From Planctomycetota bacterium (GTDB taxonomy: Bacteria > Planctomycetota > UBA1135 > GCA-002686595): a DNA stretch of 64,000 nt. The notes below the pieces were generated by a model. That model made no database searches. It was not told the DNA's origin and saw only the letters and a program-made list of their open reading frames with translations. The stretch is from positions 1 through 64,000 of the forward strand of contig JANQEJ010000057.1 in assembly GCA_028278425.1 (NCBI GenBank). Direction: 5' to 3'. A program made the translations under genes and the position numbers. This document shows, piece by piece, positions 32,864 to 40,094 of this stretch. Position 1 is the first letter of the stretch. Each line of letters opens with the position of its first letter.

Positions 32864-34333
32864 ATGAACACGGAAACGACCGCCGCCGAGGAGCTCGTCA
32901 CCGCGCTGAGCAACGGCATCTCGCACGGCAGGCTCTACTACAGCAACCACCCGAAGGTCGGGGCTTACGCGGAGTCGTTCGTCGTCGGGCTCGGCTCGCT
33001 CCTGCAGGAGCGCGGCAAGGACCGCTACTTCATCGGCGTCGTCGAGGGGCAGCTCGTCCAGGACGGGCGGTATCTCCTCGGCTCGACGATCGTCGCGCGG
33101 CGGCTGATCGAGTTCGCCGAGCTGCTCCACTGCGGCGGCTTCCTCTTCAAGGACCGCCTGAAGTCGCGCGAGGTGGTCGAGCTCTTCGGCCTCTACGCGG
33201 AGCTGAAGGAGGAGACGCAGAGCCTCGAGGAGGCCCGCGGCCTCCTGAAGTCGCGCGGCATCTCCAACATCGAGCTCTCGCCCGAGTACGAGCACGCCGG
33301 CTGGTTCGGCCAGTTCGTCTACGACGGCCAGGAGAACTGGGGCATCCCGAGCGTCACGCCGGACGGCGGGAACATGGTCCCGATCTACCAGACGCTCTTC
33401 CAGAAGGTGGAGGAGGCGCACAGTTGCACGAGCAGCGACAGTGCCTTCGACCTCGCCGGCACGCGCTCGATCTCCGAGAAGCTCGTGCAGACCGCGGACG
33501 GCGGCCACACGGACTTCCTGCGCAACATCCGCTATCCGGACTACGACAGCTACACCGTCGGGCATTCGGTCCGCGTCGCGCAGATCGCGGTGCTCGTCGG
33601 CAACCGGCTGGGCATGTCGCCGGAGATGTTGATGGAGCTCGGGACCACCGGGCTCCTCCACGACGTCGGCAAGTCGAAGATCCCCGAGGAGATCCTCTTC
33701 AAGCCGGGACGGCTCGACGAGGAGGAGCGCGAGATCGTCTCGCGGCACGCCGACCTCGGCGCGCAGGCGCTCGTCGAGCAGGGCGCGAGCCCGCTGGCGA
33801 TCGGAGCGGCCTGGGGACACCACGTGCGCCACGACCGGCGCGGGTATCCGAAGCTCCAGCACTGGGGCGTCACCGGGCGCATCACGGCGCTGCTTCAGGT
33901 CTGCGACGTCTTCGAGGCGCTGACCGCCATCCGGCCGTACAAGGCCGCGATGACGCCGCGGCGGGCGTACGAGACGATGCTGAAGGACCGCGAGGCTTTC
34001 GATCCCGCAGCGTTCCACGCGCTCGTGATGGCGATGGGGCTCTACCCCCCGGGGAGCGAGGTGTTGCTCTCCGACGGCACACGCGGGCTCGTGGTGGTGG
34101 CGGGCGACAGGATCGACCGGCCGCGCGTGCAGATCACGCACGAGGCGAACGGCGAGCCCGCCGGCGAGAGCGACCGCCGCATCGTCGACCTGGGCACCGT
34201 GACGACGCCGAGCTTCAAGGTGTCGAAGCTCCTGCTCGAGGGCGACGCGCAGTGGCTCGACGACAAGGTGCCGGACCTGCGCGAACCCGAGCTCGCCGAC
34301 TTCGTCTGCACGGGGCACCTGGCCACCGGCTGA
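32864..34333 (+). CDS. HD-GYP-type phosphohydrolase-like signalling protein
   Basis: A 489-aa protein. Residues of about 1-150 are an N-terminal domain that resembles the start of the preceding protein. Residues of about 215-390 are an HD-GYP-like domain: YTVGHSVRVAQIAVLVGNRLGMSPEM, GLLHDVGKSKIPEEILFKPGRLDEEEREIVSRHADLGA, WGHHVRHDRRGYP and LQVCDVFEALTAIRPYKAAM. The usual HHExxDGxGYP reads HHVRHDRRGYP, so two residues of the motif differ. Metal ligands His and HD are kept. Cyclic-di-GMP (or cGAMP) hydrolysis is plausible but not certain. It is translated from a start 2 bases after its partner. Confidence 0.82.
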   Translation: MNTETTAAEELVTALSNGISHGRLYYSNHPKVGAYAESFVVGLGSLLQERGKDRYFIGVVEGQLVQDGRYLLGSTIVARRLIEFAELLHCGGFLFKDRLKSREVVELFGLYAELKEETQSLEEARGLLKSRGISNIELSPEYEHAGWFGQFVYDGQENWGIPSVTPDGGNMVPIYQTLFQKVEEAHSCTSSDSAFDLAGTRSISEKLVQTADGGHTDFLRNIRYPDYDSYTVGHSVRVAQIAVLVGNRLGMSPEMLMELGTTGLLHDVGKSKIPEEILFKPGRLDEEEREIVSRHADLGAQALVEQGASPLAIGAAWGHHVRHDRRGYPKLQHWGVTGRITALLQVCDVFEALTAIRPYKAAMTPRRAYETMLKDREAFDPAAFHALVMAMGLYPPGSEVLLSDGTRGLVVVAGDRIDRPRVQITHEANGEPAGESDRRIVDLGTVTTPSFKVSKLLLEGDAQWLDDKVPDLREPELADFVCTGHLATG

Positions 34334-34334
34334 C

Positions 34335-35390
34335 CTAGAAGCCGGCGCCGTACTCGTTCTTCGGGTTGCGGTAGATCGAGTGCAGGTGGTCGAGCGGGTC
34401 GCCGCCGAGGTCCTGGCAGGCGTACTCGATGATCAGCGTCGGGCCGAGCAGCCGGTAGGAGACGTCGCTCGGGTTCTCGGTCGGGCCGCTCCACGCGAAG
34501 GTCATCTGGTGGACCTCCTTGTCCAGCGCGTCGAGGCGCCGGCCCGCGAACGGCTCGGGGAGGTTGGCGACGTACGCGCGGATGAGCTCGAGCAGGATGC
34601 CCCGCTGCGTTTCGTCGAGGCCGTCGCACTCGAGCCCGCTCGGCTCGGGCACGAACCCGTCGCGGCCGGCTCCCGCCGCGATGCGGCCGCGCTTCGGCTT
34701 GACGATCGCCTTCGCCCGCTGCTCGTCCGAGAGCGAGCTCACGAGCGCGAAGGCGTAGTCGACCTCGCCCCGCAGCGGGACGATCTCGGCTCCGTCGCGC
34801 TCGTAGGCGGAGGGCTGCGTTCCGATGAACGACGGCGAAAGGCTCACCTCGCCGCCGTCGAACGAGACGTTGACACCGATGTGGTGCCCGTCGAGCTGGA
34901 GCCCCCAGGCGCCGTCCGCCGAAGGCGTGCCGAAGAGGACGAGCCAGTAGTTCTCCGCGCCGAACCCGACGCGCGGCCGCCCGTCGCGGAGCAGCTTGTC
35001 GTCGGCGAGCAGGATGTCGCGCACCTTGTCGTACCCCTGCCGGCTGAGCACCGTCGCGAGCAGGTCGCACGCGCGCTCGAGCTGGCCGCGGTCGAGGTCG
35101 CCGAGGCGCACGCCGGGCTCGTCCGCGCCGGGAGGGACGTTGGTCCAATTACTCCGCTCGGAGCTGTCGAGTGCAAAGGTGCTCTCCGCGCGGCGCTCGT
35201 CGCCGAGCGCTTCGAGGAGCGCCTTGGCCGCGGCGGCCATGTCGGCGGCGGTTCGCGAGTTGGCGTGGGCCGGCTCGTACGTGGCGAGCACCTCGCTCGT
35301 CAGCGAGGGATGCTCCTCGAACGTCGGCGCGACGCCCAGGCTGCACGCGAGCAGCGCCAGGAACGAGGCGGGCAAAGCGATCTTCTTCAT
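34335..35390 (-). CDS. DUF3500-like lipoprotein
   Basis: A 351-aa protein from ATG 35390 with a lipoprotein-type signal (MKKIALPASFLALLACSLG, lipobox LLAC). The body shows the DUF3500 layout. WTNVPPG near residue 80 and GDLDRGQLERACDLLATVLSRQGYDKVRDIL are followed by the paired Gly/His motif GLQLDGHHIGVNVSFDGGEVSLSPSFIGTQPS, then PLRGEVDYAFALVSSLSDEQRAKA and a C-terminal FAWSGPTENPSDVSYRLLGPTLIIEYACQD. The family is widespread, exported and of unknown activity. The track ORF to 35900 is shadow. It converges with the HD-GYP gene with a 1-base gap. Confidence 0.82.
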   Translation of the reverse strand: MKKIALPASFLALLACSLGVAPTFEEHPSLTSEVLATYEPAHANSRTAADMAAAAKALLEALGDERRAESTFALDSSERSNWTNVPPGADEPGVRLGDLDRGQLERACDLLATVLSRQGYDKVRDILLADDKLLRDGRPRVGFGAENYWLVLFGTPSADGAWGLQLDGHHIGVNVSFDGGEVSLSPSFIGTQPSAYERDGAEIVPLRGEVDYAFALVSSLSDEQRAKAIVKPKRGRIAAGAGRDGFVPEPSGLECDGLDETQRGILLELIRAYVANLPEPFAGRRLDALDKEVHQMTFAWSGPTENPSDVSYRLLGPTLIIEYACQDLGGDPLDHLHSIYRNPKNEYGAGF

Positions 35391-35420
35391 GTCGGCCGTC
35401 CAGAGTAGAAAAGTCGGGTC

Positions 35421-35804
35421 ATGAACAAGCTGAGAATCGCCTGCGCCGTGCTGCTCGCGCTCCCGTTGCTCCTCTTCGGCGGCGGCTACTTCATCAAGCC
35501 GGTCAAGCCGCAGGGCAGCGGAGCCGGCGTCGACCTCCTGCTGGCGATGCGCGAGGGCGGCCTGATGACCTGGATCTGCGTCAGCCACGTGGTGGTCGGC
35601 GTGCTCCTCGTCATTCCGCGCACCCGCTTCTTCGGCGCGCTGATGCAACTCCCGATCACGCTCGGCATCGTTGCCTTCCACGCTGCGATGTTGCCGGAAG
35701 GGCTCGTCATGGCGGTTCCGATGCTCCTGCTGAACGTGGGCGCGATGGGGGAGCCGGACCGGCTGCGCGCGCTCGTCGGCGTCAACGCTGGAGGAGGACG
35801 CTGA
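35421..35804 (+). CDS. small four-helix membrane protein, DoxX-like in outline
   Basis: A 127-aa protein with four hydrophobic helices (IACAVLLALPLLLFGGGYFI, LMTWICVSHVVVGVLLVI, GALMQLPITLGIVAFHAAM and LVMAVPMLLLNVGAM). The size and helix spacing resemble DoxX-family membrane proteins, but the similarity is only in outline and no function is claimed. The 3' end overlaps the convergent FG-GAP lipoprotein gene by 23 bases. Antisense interference between the transcripts is possible. Confidence 0.65.
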   Translation: MNKLRIACAVLLALPLLLFGGGYFIKPVKPQGSGAGVDLLLAMREGGLMTWICVSHVVVGVLLVIPRTRFFGALMQLPITLGIVAFHAAMLPEGLVMAVPMLLLNVGAMGEPDRLRALVGVNAGGGR

Positions 35805-36900
35805 CGCCGCCGCCGAAGTTGGCGCTGACGACGTCGAGGCGTCCGTCCCCGTCGACGTCGCCGACCGCCACGGCGGAAGTGGAGGGAGGTCCGGCGCCAA
35901 AGGGGATCGACAGGACTTCGCCTCTGCGCAACAGATAGAGCCGGTCGCCGAGTCCGCCCAGCAGCACCTCGTCGCTGCCGTCCCCGTCGAGGTCCGCCAC
36001 CGCAGCGCCCCAGGCGCGGTCTGGCAGGGAGTGCGATTCGGACCGCCAGCCCGTGGAACCCCGCGTGAGCAGCAAGAGCGACGGATCGTCGTCGTGCGTC
36101 ACAGCCACCGAGACCCGTCCGCCGTCGGCCGATCCCACGGCGAGGAACCCCGGGCGCGTACCAGCGGGGATCACCTCGGGCGGGCCTAGCGATCCGTCTC
36201 CGTTTCCATATAGCGCGAGGACCGCGTTGCCGTGTAGATCGGGGCTCAACGCATCGACGACGCCGTCGCCGTTCACGTCCTTCAGGACGAGCCCTTCATA
36301 GGGGTGCACGCCCGCGGCGAACGGCGACCCGGGCGCATGCACGAAGTCGCCGGTCCCGTCGCCGAGGAGCACCGAGATCTCTCCGTGCTCGGACTGCGTG
36401 ACCCCGAGGTCGGCGTGGCCGTCCCGATCGACGTCGGCAATCGCGACGCTGTGCGTGTGCGGCGTCCCTCCGCGGCGCGGCGACACGGTGGTCCACCGCT
36501 CGAGCCTGCCGTCCCCGGTGCCCCGGTACAGGAATACGTCGTGCGAGTCGTGAGCGGCGACCGCCAGATCGGGACGCCCGTCGCCGTCGATGTCGCCCAC
36601 CGCCGTCTTGAGCCCCGTCCATCCGACGTCGATCCGCGGGTGACGGGCGACGAACGTCCCGTCTCCGCGGCCGAGGAGAACCGCGACGCCACCCCCGTCG
36701 TCGCCGAGCCCGGCGCAGGGCACGATCAGGTCGAGCCGTTCATCGCCGTCCATGTCGGCGAGCAACGGTTGGCCCACACGATCTCCCAATGAGACCGGCG
36801 AGCCGGCTGCGTGAACGAACGACGGCCGCGACTGCAGGCTCCTGCAGGCCGCAATCGCCAGCGCCGCCAGCAGCAGGTACAGGATACGCGCGCTGCCCAT
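35782..36900 (-). CDS. FG-GAP/VCBS-repeat lipoprotein
   Basis: A 372-aa protein with a lipoprotein signal (MGSARILYLLLAALAIAACRS, lipobox AIAAC) and six or seven FG-GAP-like repeats. Their calcium loops include DMDGDERLDLIVP, DIDGDGRPDLAVAAHD, DVDRDGHADLGVTQ, DVNGDGVVDALSPD, DLDGDGSDEVLLGG and DVDGDGRLDVVSANF. It should fold as a beta-propeller tethered to a membrane. Unlike the FG-GAP proteins at 27686 and 50854 it lacks the shared C-terminal module and ends with the last repeat. It may bind a ligand or partner at the cell surface. Confidence 0.85.
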   Translation of the reverse strand: MGSARILYLLLAALAIAACRSLQSRPSFVHAAGSPVSLGDRVGQPLLADMDGDERLDLIVPCAGLGDDGGGVAVLLGRGDGTFVARHPRIDVGWTGLKTAVGDIDGDGRPDLAVAAHDSHDVFLYRGTGDGRLERWTTVSPRRGGTPHTHSVAIADVDRDGHADLGVTQSEHGEISVLLGDGTGDFVHAPGSPFAAGVHPYEGLVLKDVNGDGVVDALSPDLHGNAVLALYGNGDGSLGPPEVIPAGTRPGFLAVGSADGGRVSVAVTHDDDPSLLLLTRGSTGWRSESHSLPDRAWGAAVADLDGDGSDEVLLGGLGDRLYLLRRGEVLSIPFGAGPPSTSAVAVGDVDGDGRLDVVSANFGGGVSVLLQR

Positions 36901-36957
36901 CGGTCCCGCTGACGATCCGGGTTCCCGCCTGTTAGCGGAAGACTAGACTTGCCGCCT

Positions 36958-38232
36958 ATGACCATCCTGCTCCTTCTGGCGCTTGCCAGCCTTGCATTCC
37001 TGCCCGCGCACTCCGAGCGCATCGCCATTCGCTGCGGCGCCCTGATCGACGGGCGCGCCGATCAACCGATCGAGAACGCGATCCTCTTCGTCGAGGGCGA
37101 CCGCATCACCGGCGTGCAGGCGGGCGGCGAGCTTCCCGACGCGAGCTACCGCGTGATCGACCTGCGGCCGGCGACGTGCCTGCCCGGCTTGATCGACGCG
37201 CACGCTCACCCGCTGATCAAGACGGACGACTACCAGGTGGATCACCTGCGGCGTTCGTCGGGCTACAAGGCGCTGCGCGGGCTCGCGGTCGTGCAGGAGA
37301 TGCTGAACGCCGGCTGGACGACGGTGCGCATTCCCGGCGACGCTGACGTGCACTACGCGCACTTCGACGTGCGCACGGCGATCCAGGAGGGGCTCTTCCG
37401 CGGGCCGCGCATCACCGGCGCGGGGCATTACCTCTCGATCACCGGCGGCGGCGGCGACGTGAACTTCGTCGCGCCCGAGCAGGTGATTCAGGCGGACGGG
37501 CTCGTCGTCGACGGTGTCGATGCGGTACGGCAGGCCGTGCGCGAGGAGGTCAAGCACGGCAGCGACTGGATCAAGGTGCTCGCGAGCGGCGCGATGATGT
37601 CCGCGGGCGACGACCCGACGCGCGCGCACTTCAGCCCCGAGGAGCTCGAGGCGATCGTCGAGGAGGCGACGCGGCTCGGCGTCCCGGTGGCGGCCCACGC
37701 GCACTCGGCCGAGGGCATCAAGCAGGCGGTGCGCGCCGGCGTGCGCTCGATCGAGCACGGCACGTTCGTCGACGACGAGGGGATCGCGCTGATGGTCGAG
37801 CGCGGCGTGTACCTCGTGCCGACGCTGTACGTCGGCGACTACTATCTCGAGGAGCAGCCGGAGAGCGACGCGCAGCGGAAGATGAACGAGCTGACGCGGA
37901 AGTACCGCGCCGAGCACTTCGAGCGCCTCGGCAAGGCGATCCGCGCCGGCGTCAAGATCGGCGTCGGCACGGACTACGTCGGCTTCCCGGTCGCGCAGGG
38001 CACGCGCGAGTTCGCGCTGCTCGTGGAAGCCGGGATGGCGCCGATGCAGGCGCTTCAGGCGGGAACGCGCGTCAACGCGGAGCTCCTCGGCTGGGAGGAC
38101 CGCGTCGGCACGATCGAGGCCGGTAAGCTGGCCGACGTCATCGCGGTGCCGGGGGATCCGCTCGCGGATCTATCGCTTCTCGAGCGCGTTTCGTTCGTGA
38201 TGCTCGGCGGCGAGGTGATCCGGAGCGAGTGA
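36958..38232 (+). CDS. exported amidohydrolase (imidazolonepropionase/prolidase-like)
   Basis: A 424-aa protein from ATG 36958 (the track start is a TTG three codons earlier) with signal MTILLLLALASLAFLPAHS. It is an amidohydrolase-superfamily TIM barrel with GLIDAHAHP (first HxH), the Lys in DWIKVLASG (carbamylated in the binuclear subtype), later metal His residues in VAAHAHSAEG and SIEHGTF, and the Asp in GVGTDYVGF. The C-terminal ADVIAVPGDPLADL sandwich is normal. Related enzymes hydrolyse Xaa-Pro dipeptides or cyclic amides. Export points to a peptide or other amide outside the cytosol. Confidence 0.9.
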   Translation: MTILLLLALASLAFLPAHSERIAIRCGALIDGRADQPIENAILFVEGDRITGVQAGGELPDASYRVIDLRPATCLPGLIDAHAHPLIKTDDYQVDHLRRSSGYKALRGLAVVQEMLNAGWTTVRIPGDADVHYAHFDVRTAIQEGLFRGPRITGAGHYLSITGGGGDVNFVAPEQVIQADGLVVDGVDAVRQAVREEVKHGSDWIKVLASGAMMSAGDDPTRAHFSPEELEAIVEEATRLGVPVAAHAHSAEGIKQAVRAGVRSIEHGTFVDDEGIALMVERGVYLVPTLYVGDYYLEEQPESDAQRKMNELTRKYRAEHFERLGKAIRAGVKIGVGTDYVGFPVAQGTREFALLVEAGMAPMQALQAGTRVNAELLGWEDRVGTIEAGKLADVIAVPGDPLADLSLLERVSFVMLGGEVIRSE

Positions 38233-38235
38233 CGG

Positions 38236-40092
38236 TCAGCGTGCGACCGGCAGCACGATTCCCGACGCTCTCGCGCCGCCGCGGAAGACGTTCAGCGTCG
38301 CTCCCGCGGCACCGGGTACCGTCTCCGTGTTGTCCGCGTCGGCGCCCATGAGGGCGATCCGGATGCGGTGCCCCTTGTTGAACAGCGTCGCGGTCGGGTG
38401 CAGATCGAGCACGACCTCCGTCGGCTCGTCGCGCGGCAGCGGCTCGCGGTCCTCCTCGAAGCAGCGCTGGTAGGGGAGCCCCAGGTTGTTCCAGGGCGCT
38501 TGGCTTCGCTTGCGGAGCGAGCCGCGGACCACGCCCTCGGTGACATAACGCGAGACGCCTTCGTCGTTCACCTCTTCCAACAGCACGTGCAGGTTGGTGT
38601 CGTCGGCCTCGCAGGTCACGTAGAGCGTGACGACCGGATGTCCGACGACGCTCGTGTCCTCTTCGAGCGGAGCGGTCGTCCACGTCAGCGACTTGGCGTC
38701 GTTCGCGGACATGTCGGGATAGACCATGAACTGCGCGGCGCCGACGGCGTTGTCCCAGCGCGACATGGCGCCGGTGGTCGTCGTCGGGTCGATCTCGTAG
38801 GCGTCGTGGCCGGCTTCTCTGGGCGCCGCCGTCGCCAACGCGCCGTCGGCGTCGAAGAAGAACTCCACCGGCTCCGCCTCGGGCACCGGCCAGGTCTCGG
38901 CGGAGCGCCAGCTCCACTCGCCGAGCTCGTCCATCAGCGCGTACTGCACCGGCGGGTCGTTCTCGACGCCGTTCTCGATGCCCTTCAGCCAGCGGTCGAA
39001 CCAGCGGTGTTGTTCGACGGCGGTCACGCGCTCGCGTTCTCTCATGGCCGAGCCGTCGGGTAGCGCTCCGTGCGACCACGCGCCGATCGTGAGCTTCTGC
39101 GGGCCCGCGTAGTTCGCGAACCAGAGCGTGACGTCCGTGGCGAAGACGTCGTACCAGCCGTTGATGTGGTGCGCCGGCACCTTCGCTGCGTTGATCGCCG
39201 CCAGGCGCGCCGAGGGGCCGTGCTCCATCCAAGTGAGACCCGGTGAGTCGTGGTCGCGCACGGGACCCGCGCCGTACTCGCCCATCACGTCCCAGTTGTC
39301 GACGTGCTCGGCCATCGCCGCTTCGAGCAGCGCGCCGTCGTCGTCGCCGTCCACCCGCGGCGCCGGCCACTCGGTGTCCAGGCTCTGCGTCAGCCCCGCC
39401 CAGTGGTTCATCATGTCCGAGCGATACGCGCCGCCCGGATAGATCACGTCGTACATGTCGAAGGCGGCGACGTCCGGGAAGATCGCCTTCAGCGCCGGCG
39501 GCGCGAGCGACGCGTTCATGTACTGCGTGATGCCGAGGTAGGACCCGCCCCACATGCCGACGTTGCCGTCGCACCACGGCTGCGCGGCGAACCACTCGGT
39601 GAGCTCGGCGGCGTCCTTCGTCTCCGCGTCGGAGAAAAGCCCCTCGAACCGCCCGAACGACGCGCCGCTCCCGCGCACGCCGGCGGCGGCGATCACGTAG
39701 CCGTGCCGGACGAGCACCTGCAGGCCGGAGAAGATGTCGACGTTGGACTCGACCGGCGCGGGCTCGTCCATCCCGCTGATCATCTGGATGACCACGCGCG
39801 GGTTTCGGTGGTAGCGCGAATGCGTCCAGATCACCGGCAGCGGCTCGTCGGTGACGACGCCGTCCTTCGTCGGCCGCGTGACGTCCACGGCGAGCTTGAC
39901 ACCGTCGCGCATCTCGACGTACCGCGACGTGGTCTCCCAGCCGTCGAAGCGCTCCACGGAGTAGCCCTCGTACCGCCCGAACTCGGAGACCCTGTCGTCC
40001 TGCGGTTCCGGCTGTGCCTTCGGCTCCTGTGCGACAGTGCCCGCACAGGCGAACAGAACGAGCGGGAGCGCGAGCAGCGAAACGCGGCGCAC
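38236..40092 (-). CDS. CocE/NonD-type serine hydrolase, lipoprotein
   Basis: A 618-aa protein from GTG 40092 with a lipoprotein-like signal (VSLLALPLVLFACAG). The alpha/beta hydrolase domain shows DGVKLAVDVTRPTK, AAAGVRGSGASFGRFEG, the nucleophile in GMWGGSYLGITQYMNAS, and a late His in GAWSHG. Residues of about 400-618 form the C-terminal jelly-roll of the X-Pro dipeptidyl-peptidase (S15)/CocE family (TNLHVLLEEVNDEG, LDLHPTATLFNKGHRIRI). It likely cleaves an acyl ester or dipeptide at the membrane. The long track ORF to 41736 adds antisense shadow of the FDH gene. It is 2 bases after FDH. Confidence 0.9.
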   Translation of the reverse strand: MRRVSLLALPLVLFACAGTVAQEPKAQPEPQDDRVSEFGRYEGYSVERFDGWETTSRYVEMRDGVKLAVDVTRPTKDGVVTDEPLPVIWTHSRYHRNPRVVIQMISGMDEPAPVESNVDIFSGLQVLVRHGYVIAAAGVRGSGASFGRFEGLFSDAETKDAAELTEWFAAQPWCDGNVGMWGGSYLGITQYMNASLAPPALKAIFPDVAAFDMYDVIYPGGAYRSDMMNHWAGLTQSLDTEWPAPRVDGDDDGALLEAAMAEHVDNWDVMGEYGAGPVRDHDSPGLTWMEHGPSARLAAINAAKVPAHHINGWYDVFATDVTLWFANYAGPQKLTIGAWSHGALPDGSAMRERERVTAVEQHRWFDRWLKGIENGVENDPPVQYALMDELGEWSWRSAETWPVPEAEPVEFFFDADGALATAAPREAGHDAYEIDPTTTTGAMSRWDNAVGAAQFMVYPDMSANDAKSLTWTTAPLEEDTSVVGHPVVTLYVTCEADDTNLHVLLEEVNDEGVSRYVTEGVVRGSLRKRSQAPWNNLGLPYQRCFEEDREPLPRDEPTEVVLDLHPTATLFNKGHRIRIALMGADADNTETVPGAAGATLNVFRGGARASGIVLPVAR

Positions 40093-40094
40093 GA

